Source: Pinisolibacter sp040275425 (GTDB lineage: Bacteria; Pseudomonadota; Alphaproteobacteria; Rhizobiales; Ancalomicrobiaceae). Taken from it: a stretch of DNA of 17,737 nt. This document shows positions 1 to 6,174 of this stretch, piece by piece. The stretch is taken from assembly GCA_040275425.1 (NCBI GenBank), contig JBEOKB010000188.1, positions 1 to 17,737 of the forward strand, given 5' to 3'. Position 1 is the first letter of the stretch. The number at the start of each line of letters is the position of its first letter. Under the pieces are notes generated by a model that ran no database searches, had not been told where the DNA came from, and saw only the letters and a program-made list of their open reading frames with translations. The position numbers were made by a program, and so were the translations under genes.

Positions 1-867
1 CGCGCCCTGACCCGCCCCGGCGACACCGTGGCGATCGAGAGCCCGACCTATTTCGGCATTCTGCAGTGGCTGGAGGCGGCGGGTCTCGAGGCGGTCGAGA
101 TCGCCACCGACCCGGTCGAGGGCATCGACGTCGCCGCGCTCGATCGCGTCGCCGCCGAGCGCCCCCTCGCCGCGGTGGTGCTCAACCCGACCTTCCACAA
201 TCCGTTCGGCTCGGCCATGCCGCCGGAGCGGATGGCCGCGCTGATCGAGGTCGCCCGCCGCCGCGATCTGGCGATCGTCGAGGACGACGTCTACGGCGAA
301 CTGCACTTCGGCGCCCGCCGCCGCCCGCTCGAGAGCTTCGATCCCGACGGCCGGGTGATCTACTGCTCGTCCTTCTCCAAGACCCTGGTGCCGGGCTTCC
401 GCATCGGCTGGTGCCTGCCCGGTCGCTACGCCGAGGCATTCGCCCGCGCTCGCCCGGCCCGCAACTTCGGCCAACCCGCGCTCACCCAGATGGTCCTGGC
501 CGAGTACCTGATCGGCCGGCGGCACGATCGCCACCTCGACGCCCTGCGCGCCCTGTTCCGCGCCCAGCGCGAGCGCATCCGCGAGCTGGTGCTGACGCAT
601 TTCCCGCCGGGCACGCGCATCAGCCGCCCCGAGGGCGGCTACGTCTACTGGATCGAGGTGCCGCCGCCCTTCGCCGCGCTGGCGCTTCACGCGGCGGCGG
701 CGCGCGAGGGCATCTCGATCGCGCCGGGACCGCTGTTCTCGCCGAGCGGGCGGTTCGAGGGCGCGTTCCGGCTCAGCCTGGGGCGCAGGCTCGACGCGCG
801 GGTGGAGGCGGCGATCCGCCGTCTCGGCCGTCTGGCGACCGAGGCCGCGACGGATCACTCTTCGTAG
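1..867 (+). CDS. PLP-dependent aminotransferase / MocR-type regulator, C-terminal part (5' end outside window)
   Basis: The frame is open from base 1, so the gene starts upstream of the window; 288 residues are visible. They form a fold-type I PLP aminotransferase domain: a substrate-side segment reading ESPTYFG near residue 13, an NPTFHNPFG motif near residue 61, EDDVYGELHFG at residues 94-104, and the Schiff-base lysine in SSFSKTLVPGFRIGW (Lys127 of the visible part). This wording is typical of MocR-family proteins, in which a GntR winged helix precedes an aminotransferase-like domain and PLP acts as a cofactor sensor. The N-terminal half is not visible, so a stand-alone aminotransferase cannot be excluded. 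The stop codon (865-867) lies inside the 3' end of the convergent HPr gene, giving a 13-bp tail-to-tail overlap. Family assignment is solid; substrate and target genes are unknown. Confidence 0.85.
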   Translation, partial: RALTRPGDTVAIESPTYFGILQWLEAAGLEAVEIATDPVEGIDVAALDRVAAERPLAAVVLNPTFHNPFGSAMPPERMAALIEVARRRDLAIVEDDVYGELHFGARRRPLESFDPDGRVIYCSSFSKTLVPGFRIGWCLPGRYAEAFARARPARNFGQPALTQMVLAEYLIGRRHDRHLDALRALFRAQRERIRELVLTHFPPGTRISRPEGGYVYWIEVPPPFAALALHAAAAREGISIAPGPLFSPSGRFEGAFRLSLGRRLDARVEAAIRRLGRLATEAATDHSS

Positions 868-1142
868 AAACGGGCCTCGACCAGGGTGGTCAGCGCGTCC
901 ATCACCTCGGTCGCCTGCGGGCCGCGCGCGGTGACGTGGATCGAGGTGCCGATCGAGGCGGCCAGCATCATCAGCCCCATGATCGACAGGCCGCCGACGG
1001 TCTGATTGTCCTTGGACACCTCGACCTCGGCGTCGAACTTCTCGACGGTCTGAACGAACTTGGCGGAGGCTCTCGCGTGCAGGCCGCGCTTGTTGGTGAT
1101 CGCCAGAACCCGCTCGACGGCGCCCGTCGTCTGTTCGCTCAT
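855..1142 (-). CDS. ptsH: HPr-family phosphocarrier protein (PTS-Ntr type)
   Basis: This 95-residue protein matches the HPr family in length and motifs. The phospho-accepting histidine sits in KRGLHARASAKF (His22), and the regulatory serine site in GGLSIMGLMMLAAS (Ser53, equivalent to Ser46 of classical HPr). HPr carries phosphate from enzyme I to EIIA proteins; the serine is the target of HPr kinase, which is encoded two genes upstream. The gene is the last of the minus-strand run chvI-chvG-hprK-EIIA-HPr, 70 bp after the EIIA gene. A purine-rich ribosome-binding site (GAGGGAGAGGG) precedes the ATG. Alphaproteobacterial homologues are called ptsH, npr or ptsO. No enzyme I or sugar permease is in the window, so a regulatory rather than transport role is inferred. 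The 3' end overlaps the convergent aminotransferase-like gene by 13 bp. Confidence 0.93.
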   Translation of the reverse strand: MSEQTTGAVERVLAITNKRGLHARASAKFVQTVEKFDAEVEVSKDNQTVGGLSIMGLMMLAASIGTSIHVTARGPQATEVMDALTTLVEARFYEE

Positions 1143-1212
1143 GCCGTTCCCTCTCCCTCGTGCGCGTCGCTTCTGCGGTCGTCCGCCGGGGTTCCCGCGT
1201 CTCGGGACGACC

Positions 1213-1620
1213 TCAGCCCTGGAGAACCTGACTGGCGACGTTGATGTACTTGCGGCCCGCCTCCTTGGCCTCGATCACCGCGTCGGCCAACCGCCGCTCG
1301 GTGCGCACCTTGGCGAGCTTGACCAGCAGCGGCAGGTTCATGCCGGCGACCACCTCGATCGTGCCGCCGGTCATCACCGAGATCGCCAGATTCGACGGCG
1401 TTCCGCCGAACATGTCGGTGAGAATGGCCACGCCCTCGCCGGTGTCGACGGTTTCCACGGCCGCGAGAATGTCGGCGCGCCGTTGCTCCATGTCGTCTTC
1501 TGGTCCGATGCAGATCGTCGCGACCTGCTGCTGCGGTCCGACGACGTGTTCCAGAGCCTTCACGAACTCGTTGGCGAGATCCCCGTGGGTCACGAGGACG
1601 AGACCGATCATGGAGTCCAA
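1213..1620 (-). CDS. manX: PTS EIIA component, mannose/fructose family (EIIA-Man)
   Basis: The 135-residue product is an isolated EIIA domain of the mannose family. The N-terminus MIGLVLVTHGDLA carries the active histidine (His12 from the first Met, His9 from the second). ILTDMFGGTPSNLA, near residues 66-79, is the second family signature. It would accept phosphate from HPr. No IIB, IIC or IID domain is present here, as is usual for the chvG-hprK-linked copy in rhizobia, so a signalling role is inferred. Two starts compete. The first ATG (1620) is only 2 nt from an AGGAG motif, while the second ATG (1611) lies 11 nt away and matches the usual family N-terminus. The longer form is reported, but the shorter is equally plausible. 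The gene is separated from hprK by about 100 bp containing a perfect hairpin. Confidence 0.92.
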   Translation of the reverse strand: MDSMIGLVLVTHGDLANEFVKALEHVVGPQQQVATICIGPEDDMEQRRADILAAVETVDTGEGVAILTDMFGGTPSNLAISVMTGGTIEVVAGMNLPLLVKLAKVRTERRLADAVIEAKEAGRKYINVASQVLQG

Positions 1621-1660
1621 CTCCTGGGACGACGAGGGCGAGCGACCGCGCGGCCGTTCT

Positions 1661-1681
1661 GCGGGACGTCCCTCGTCCCGC
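1661..1681. other. Intercistronic hairpin between hprK and the EIIA gene
   Basis: GCGGGACG (1661-1668) and CGTCCCGC (1674-1681) form a perfect 8-bp stem around a 5-base loop. On the transcribed (minus) side no T-run follows, so it does not look like a normal terminator. It could stabilise or process the polycistronic mRNA, which is inference only. Confidence 0.45.
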
Positions 1682-1723
1682 TTTCCCGGTAGCGCGGAAA
1701 AATGGGCGGGACCGCGACGAAGT

Positions 1724-2236
1724 TCAAGTGAGAATGTGAGTTCGCTCGTGATTTCCTCGAGACACGGTGAGCGCGGCGGCGAGCGCGGCCCGCACCCGGA
1801 CGATCGGCGACGGGTCGTTGCGCCACAATGGCAGCCGCGCCAGACGGATACCCTCGATCGTGTCGAATCGGTCCGCCTCCTCCGGCAACCGGTCGGGCGG
1901 TTCGCTGACGAGATCGATCACCAGCGCCACCACCGCGGCGTCGTCGTGGGCCGTCGCCACGATCCCGACGCCGCGCAGCTCGATCATCCCGGCCAGCTCC
2001 GGCACCGCGCGGGCGACGAGCCGCCCGCCGTACGCCTCGAGCCGCACCCGATCGTCGCCGATCAGCGTCGCGAACTCGCCGCGTGCCCGCGCGTCGGCGA
2101 TCAGGTCGCCGGCGATCCGCGACTTGCCCGTTCCCGACGGCCCCCGCAGCAGCACCGCCCGCGCGCCGATCGCCACCGCGGTGGCGTGCACCGTGCCCTG
2201 CGGCGACGGCGCGCCCGGTCGGAACCGATCAGGCAT
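1724..2236 (-). CDS. hprK: HPr kinase/phosphorylase, short alphaproteobacterial form
   Basis: The product is 170 residues from the ATG at 2236. It contains the Walker A loop GPSGTGKS (residues 32-39), an IGDDRV segment (59-64) in the place of the acidic catalytic region, and MIELRGVGIV (84-93), the HprK family signature. Enzymes of Firmicutes are about 310 residues with an extra N-terminal domain; only the catalytic domain is present here, as is normal for rhizobial HprK. It phosphorylates and dephosphorylates the regulatory serine of HPr, encoded downstream. The start was chosen because a strong GGAGG motif lies 5 nt before this ATG and the protein then begins directly with the kinase domain. 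A longer in-frame extension exists but only reads antisense-like arginine-rich sequence inside chvG. The gene overlaps the 3' end of chvG by 8 bp, suggesting translational coupling. Confidence 0.93.
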   Translation of the reverse strand: MPDRFRPGAPSPQGTVHATAVAIGARAVLLRGPSGTGKSRIAGDLIADARARGEFATLIGDDRVRLEAYGGRLVARAVPELAGMIELRGVGIVATAHDDAAVVALVIDLVSEPPDRLPEEADRFDTIEGIRLARLPLWRNDPSPIVRVRAALAAALTVSRGNHERTHILT

Positions 2237-4022
2237 CGCCCCCTCCCGGCAGCACCACCGTGAACCGCGCGCCGGCGATCGACCCGTCGGCGGCCGGGCG
2301 GTTCTGCGCGATGATCGTGCCGCGATGGGCCTCGACGATCTGGCGCGAGATCGCCAGCCCCAGGCCGGAGTTGTTGCCGAAGCCCTCGCCATCGGGCCGG
2401 TCGGTGTAGAAGCGCTCGAAGATGCGGTCGATCTTCTCCGCGCGGATGCCCGGCCCGTCGTCGTCGACCACGATCTCGATCTTGCCGCAGGCCTTGGCCA
2501 GCACCACCCGCACCTCCGCCCCCTCGGGCGAGAACGAGCGGGCGTTGTCGACCAGATTGGTGACGACCTGCCCCAGGCGGCTGTCGTGACCCATCGTCAC
2601 GAACGTGCCCGCCGGAGCGTCCTTCGGCCGGACGTCGAGCGTCACGCTCTGATCGCGCTCGCCCGCCAGATCGTTCTGCAGCGACACCACCGCCCGCAGC
2701 AGCGCCTCGACGTCGACCGGCGCCGCGTCGTGACGGGCGAGTTCGGCATCGAGCCGCGAGGCGTCGGAAATGTCGGTGATCAGTCGATCGAGCCGCTTCA
2801 CGTCGTGTTGCACGATCTCCATCAGCCGCGCCCGCGAGGCGTCGTTGCGGGCGAGCGGCAGCGTCTCGACCGCGCTCCGGAGCGACGTCAGCGGGTTCTT
2901 CAGCTCGTGCGCGACGTCGGCGGCGAAGCTCTCGATCGCGTCCATCCGCCCGTAGAGCGACTGCGTCATCTCCCGCAGCGCCCGCGCCAGATGCCCGACC
3001 TCGTCGGAGCGATCGGAGAAGTCGGGGATCTCCTCGCGCGCCTTGACCGAGCGCCGCACCCGGTCGGCCGCCGCCGCCAGCCGCCGGAGCGGCGCCGCGA
3101 TCGTGCCCGCCAGCAGCATCGACAGAACCACGATCACCACGGCGGCCACCAGGAACACCCTCAGGATCGCCATGCGCTCGGCCCGCACGATCGCGTCGAT
3201 GTCGCCGCCCGGCGTCGACAGCTGCAGCGCGCCCAGGATGGTGCGCCCGCGCCGGATCGGCACCGCCACGGTGACGATCATCTCGCCGGTCCTCGTCACC
3301 CGTACGATCGGCGTGGTGGTTCCGGCGAGCGCGGCCGCCACTTCCGGGTAGCCCTTGCCGGCGGCGATGCCCAGTTCGCGGTGGAGCGGCAGATCGTGCC
3401 CGCCGCGCAGCCAGCGCGACACCGTCTCGATCGCCCGATGGAACAGGCCCGGATCGGGCGCCGCCGGCGGCTCGACCAGCTCGGGCGAGAAGAACTCGCC
3501 CGAGCGATAGAGCGTGCGGCTGTCGAGGACGAGGAACCCGTCGCGGTCCCAGACGCGCGCCGGGGTCTTGGCCGGCGAGATCAGCCGCCGCAGGATCGGC
3601 GCCACCCGCATCGGGTCGATCGGGAACTCGAGCGCCGACAGATCGTCGCCGTCCTTGGCCTCGTCCTTGCCGCCCTCCTCGCCGACCTCGGCCCTGAGCA
3701 GCGCGTCGAGATCGATGCCGAGCGCGCCGGTCTCCTTCTGCGACGACGCGCCGATGGCCGCGGCGATGATCTCGCCCTGCGTCTCCAGGCTCTCGATGCG
3801 CGCGTCGGTGAGGCCCGCGCGGAACTGGTTGAGATAGAGGATCGCCGCGACCAGCGTCGCCAGGCCGAACAGGTTGAGCAGAACGATGCGCCGCGTCAGG
3901 CTGGAGAACGCGGTGTCGCCGAACGAGCGCACCAGCCGCAGCACGAGGCGGCGAACGCTGCGCCCGCGCCAGGAGCGTCGTCTCGTCGTCTCCTCCGGTC
4001 CGGTGTCGACCGCCTCGGCCAC
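2229..4022 (-). CDS. chvG: Sensor histidine kinase ChvG (ExoS-like)
   Basis: This 597-residue membrane sensor kinase has a basic cytoplasmic N-terminus, a first membrane helix at about 45-64, a periplasmic sensor domain at about 65-285, a second helix at about 287-310, then HAMP and kinase domains. The H box FAADVAHELKNPLTSL carries the phospho-accepting histidine (His372). The N box NLVDNARSFSPEG, G1 box DDDGPGI (about 520-526), F box IFERFY and G2 box NSGLGLAISR follow in order. Length, architecture and position after chvI identify ChvG/ExoS, which in rhizobia and Agrobacterium responds to acid and envelope conditions and is held in check by periplasmic ExoR (not in the window). The start is a GTG, 7 bp after the chvI stop. 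A GGAG motif lies inside the chvI 3' end at rather long spacing, so the exact start is less certain. Confidence 0.95.
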   Translation of the reverse strand: MAEAVDTGPEETTRRRSWRGRSVRRLVLRLVRSFGDTAFSSLTRRIVLLNLFGLATLVAAILYLNQFRAGLTDARIESLETQGEIIAAAIGASSQKETGALGIDLDALLRAEVGEEGGKDEAKDGDDLSALEFPIDPMRVAPILRRLISPAKTPARVWDRDGFLVLDSRTLYRSGEFFSPELVEPPAAPDPGLFHRAIETVSRWLRGGHDLPLHRELGIAAGKGYPEVAAALAGTTTPIVRVTRTGEMIVTVAVPIRRGRTILGALQLSTPGGDIDAIVRAERMAILRVFLVAAVVIVVLSMLLAGTIAAPLRRLAAAADRVRRSVKAREEIPDFSDRSDEVGHLARALREMTQSLYGRMDAIESFAADVAHELKNPLTSLRSAVETLPLARNDASRARLMEIVQHDVKRLDRLITDISDASRLDAELARHDAAPVDVEALLRAVVSLQNDLAGERDQSVTLDVRPKDAPAGTFVTMGHDSRLGQVVTNLVDNARSFSPEGAEVRVVLAKACGKIEIVVDDDGPGIRAEKIDRIFERFYTDRPDGEGFGNNSGLGLAISRQIVEAHRGTIIAQNRPAADGSIAGARFTVVLPGGGDA

Positions 4023-4029
4023 GTGAGCG

Positions 4030-4734
4030 TCACATCTCCTTGAAGCGATAGCCGACGCCGTAGAGCGTCTCGATCATCTCGAAGTCGTCGTCGACCGCCT
4101 TGAACTTCTTGCGCAGCCGCTTGATGTGGCTGTCGATGGTGCGGTCGTCGACGTAGACCTGATCGTCGTAGGCCGCGTCCATCAGCGCGTTGCGGCTCTT
4201 GACCACGCCGGGACGCTGGGCGAGCGCGTAGAGGATCAGGAACTCGGTGACGGTCAGCACCACCTGCTCGCCCTTCCAGGTGCAGGTGTGGCGCTCCTGG
4301 TCCATCGACAGCGGGCCGCGATCGAGCACCTTGGCCGCGTCGGTCGGCTTGGCCGCGGCGCCCTCGCCCTTGGGCGCCACCCGCCGCAGCACCGCCTTGA
4401 CCCGCTCCACCAGCAGGCGTTGCGAGAACGGCTTCCGAATGAAGTCGTCCGCGCCCATCTTCAGACCGAACAGCTCGTCGATCTCGTCGTCCTTGGAGGT
4501 GAGGAAGATCACCGGAAGCTCGGACTTCTGACGCAGACGGCGCAGAAGCTCCATTCCGTCCATGCGCGGCATCTTGATGTCGAAGATCGCCAGATCCGGC
4601 GGGTTGGCCTTCAGTCCGTCGAGGGCCGAGGCCCCGTCGGTGTAGGTCTGAACCCGATAGCCTTCCGATTCCAGGGCGATGGACACGGAGGTCAGGATGT
4701 TGCGGTCGTCGTCGACGAGGGCGATGGTCGGCAT
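4030..4734 (-). CDS. chvI: Response regulator ChvI (OmpR/PhoB family)
   Basis: The product is 234 residues from the ATG at 4734. The receiver domain (about 1-120) has the acidic pair Asp9/Asp10, phospho-accepting Asp52 in FDIKMPRMDG, the conserved threonine in FLTSKDD (Thr79) and Lys101 in RKPFS. The C-terminal winged helix (about 137-232) has a recognition helix in DDRTIDSHIKRLRKKF and ends with the usual ETLYGVGYRF. It is the partner of ChvG, encoded 7 bp downstream; together they control envelope, exopolysaccharide, motility and acid-response genes in related bacteria. The start was chosen because MPTIALVDDD is the normal family N-terminus and a GAGGAG lies upstream. A 26-residue longer frame reads into the leader and has no family support. 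The gene opens the five-gene minus-strand operon. Confidence 0.96.
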   Translation of the reverse strand: MPTIALVDDDRNILTSVSIALESEGYRVQTYTDGASALDGLKANPPDLAIFDIKMPRMDGMELLRRLRQKSELPVIFLTSKDDEIDELFGLKMGADDFIRKPFSQRLLVERVKAVLRRVAPKGEGAAAKPTDAAKVLDRGPLSMDQERHTCTWKGEQVVLTVTEFLILYALAQRPGVVKSRNALMDAAYDDQVYVDDRTIDSHIKRLRKKFKAVDDDFEMIETLYGVGYRFKEM

Positions 4735-4758
4735 GCGGGGCGGGTCTCCTCGCGGAAA

Positions 4759-4787
4759 ATTCGCGGGCGCCTTGAGGCACCGCGAAT
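4759..4787. promoter_or_regulatory. Inverted repeat in the chvI leader
   Basis: ATTCGCG (4759-4765) and CGCGAAT (4781-4787) are perfect 7-base inverted arms 15 bases apart, 25 bp upstream of the chvI start. They could be an operator or an mRNA hairpin. A possible -10 element on the minus strand (TATGAT, complement of 4808-4813) lies just upstream, but no good -35 accompanies it, so the chvI promoter itself is not firmly placed. Confidence 0.3.
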
Positions 4788-4900
4788 GCGCGCAAATCAT
4801 GGCGACCATCATAGCCGAGGCGGCGAACGCCCGCCACCGCCGGTCGAATTCGCCGCCCCGCCCCGCCGGTCCCCGGCCCGGCGGGCGTCGAATAAGTGAT

Positions 4901-4910
4901 CATACGTATG
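4901..4910. promoter_or_regulatory. Palindrome CATACGTATG in the chvI-hugZ divergent region
   Basis: A perfect 10-bp palindrome lies in the AT-richest part of the 245-bp region between the divergent chvI and HugZ-like genes, about 70 bp before the latter. Its position suits a regulator site for either gene, but no known consensus was recognised. Confidence 0.25.
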
Positions 4911-4979
4911 GCGCGAGATCGCCCGTCCGCCCGACATCCGCGATAGCATTCCCCTCCACCCGAACGGGACCGAACCGCC

Positions 4980-5726
4980 ATGAGCGAAACCGAAGCCCCC
5001 CCGCCGCGCCCCGACGACGGCTTCTCGCCGGTCGAGACCTCGCGTCGCCTGATCCGTCAGGCCCGCACCGCCGCGCTCTCGACCCTCGCCCGGCGCACCG
5101 GTCACCCGTTCGGCTCGATGGTGACGGTCGCCTGCGAGCCCGACGGCACCCCGGTGATCCTGCTCTCCGGTCTCGCCGCCCATTCGCGCAATCTCGCCGA
5201 GGACCCGCGCGCCTCGCTCCTGTTCGAGGACCGCACCCTGGGCGATCCGCAGCAGGGCGCCCGCGTCACCGTGGTCGGCCGGGTCGAGCGCCTCGAGGAC
5301 GACGCCGTCGCCCGCCGGCGCTACCTCACCCGCAATCCCGACGCCGCCCTCTACGCCGGCTTCGGCGACTTCGCCTTCTTCCGCCTCGACGTCGAGGACG
5401 CCCATCTCGTCGCCGGCTTCGGCCGCGCCGTGCGCGTACGCCGCGAGGACCTGCTGCTCGACGTCGCCGCCGCCGCCGATCTCCTCGCCGAGGAGTCGCA
5501 TCTCCTCGCCGTCCTCTCCGAAGACCCGAGGCGCATCGCCGCCTGGGCGCGGCGGATCGGCGCACCTCCCGGCGACTGGGCGGTGGTCGGTCTCGACCCC
5601 GAAGGACTCGATCTGGCCACCACCGACGAGTTCGGACGGCAGTTTCGCCGCCTGAATCTGCCGGAGACGGCTTCGTCGCGGCAGGCCTTCGAGATGCTGT
5701 TGCAGCGCTGGGAAGAAGTCGGCTGA
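4980..5726 (+). CDS. HugZ-family protein (pyridoxamine 5'-phosphate oxidase-like fold)
   Basis: This 248-residue protein starts with a split-barrel PNPOx-like domain (about 18-150). Recognisable segments are TARTAALSTLARRTGHPFGSM, the strand region GTPVILLSGLAAHSRNL (about 56-72), DPRASLLFED, and a second half reading YLTRNPDAALYAGFGDFAFFRL. A C-terminal DUF2470-like domain follows (about 160-245), and the two together are the HugZ/heme-utilisation arrangement. Family members bind flavin or heme, and some degrade heme, but activity cannot be assigned from sequence. The gene is divergent from chvI and in the same direction as pckG; the same neighbour is found between PEPCK and chvI in rhizobia, so it is a conserved part of the locus. 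The ribosome-binding site is weak (GGGA 9 nt upstream). The ATG chosen is the first in the frame and leaves a short disordered N-terminus. Confidence 0.85.
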   Translation: MSETEAPPPRPDDGFSPVETSRRLIRQARTAALSTLARRTGHPFGSMVTVACEPDGTPVILLSGLAAHSRNLAEDPRASLLFEDRTLGDPQQGARVTVVGRVERLEDDAVARRRYLTRNPDAALYAGFGDFAFFRLDVEDAHLVAGFGRAVRVRREDLLLDVAAAADLLAEESHLLAVLSEDPRRIAAWARRIGAPPGDWAVVGLDPEGLDLATTDEFGRQFRRLNLPETASSRQAFEMLLQRWEEVG

Positions 5727-6174
5727 CTGCAAGAAATTTCTTAAATCGTTCTAGATCGAATACGCATTCGATCCGACTTTCTGCCCCTTGTTTACATCGG
5801 GAGCCGTGTAGTAGTTTGCCCGCGCTCGACCCGGTGCGGTCGAAACGTCAAGTCGATCGTCGGGACGTGGATGGAACCTCTGGACGGGAACCTTCATTCG
5901 GAAGCTCCCAGAACCGGAGCGCCCTCCACGCTGGAGTCGTACCCTTGGGTCTGACCGATACGCGGCAGCGAGACCGAGATCTCGACGGGTCCTGGAGGCC
6001 GCGCGCGGCCTTCCGTGTTCGGGGCCCCACCCCGCCTTCGTGACGGTGTCCGCACCGTCCCTCGTCACTTTTCTTCCGACAGCGAACCCAACCCAGCCCA
6101 CCGGCTCACGCACCCCCGACTTCCCTCATCGTCGACGACGACGGAACAGAGTGCGCGGCCTTCGGAGAACGTTG
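5727..6174 (+). other. Gene-free 448-bp leader of pckG with two hairpins
   Basis: No reading frame in this stretch looks coding. The first 100 bp are comparatively AT-rich, so the pckG promoter probably lies there; a loose TTGTTT / TAGTAG pair around 5790-5815 is too weak to call. Two perfect inverted repeats stand out. GATCGAAT (5754-5761) pairs with ATTCGATC (5766-5773) around ACGC, 27 bp after the HugZ stop. GACGGTG (6042-6048) pairs with CACCGTC (6053-6059) around TCCG, 115 bp before the pckG start. The first could be an operator or weak terminator, the second a structure in the pckG 5' UTR. Confidence 0.5.

Noticed and set aside
1767..4043. A 758-codon open frame on the plus strand opposite hprK and chvG
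   Set aside because: It is antisense to two clearly identified genes, is rich in Arg, His and Asp in the manner of GC-rich shadow frames, and has no recognisable domain.
4735..4812. 26-residue N-terminal extension of ChvI
   Set aside because: Response regulators of this family start directly before the first beta strand, and a ribosome-binding site precedes the internal ATG at 4734.
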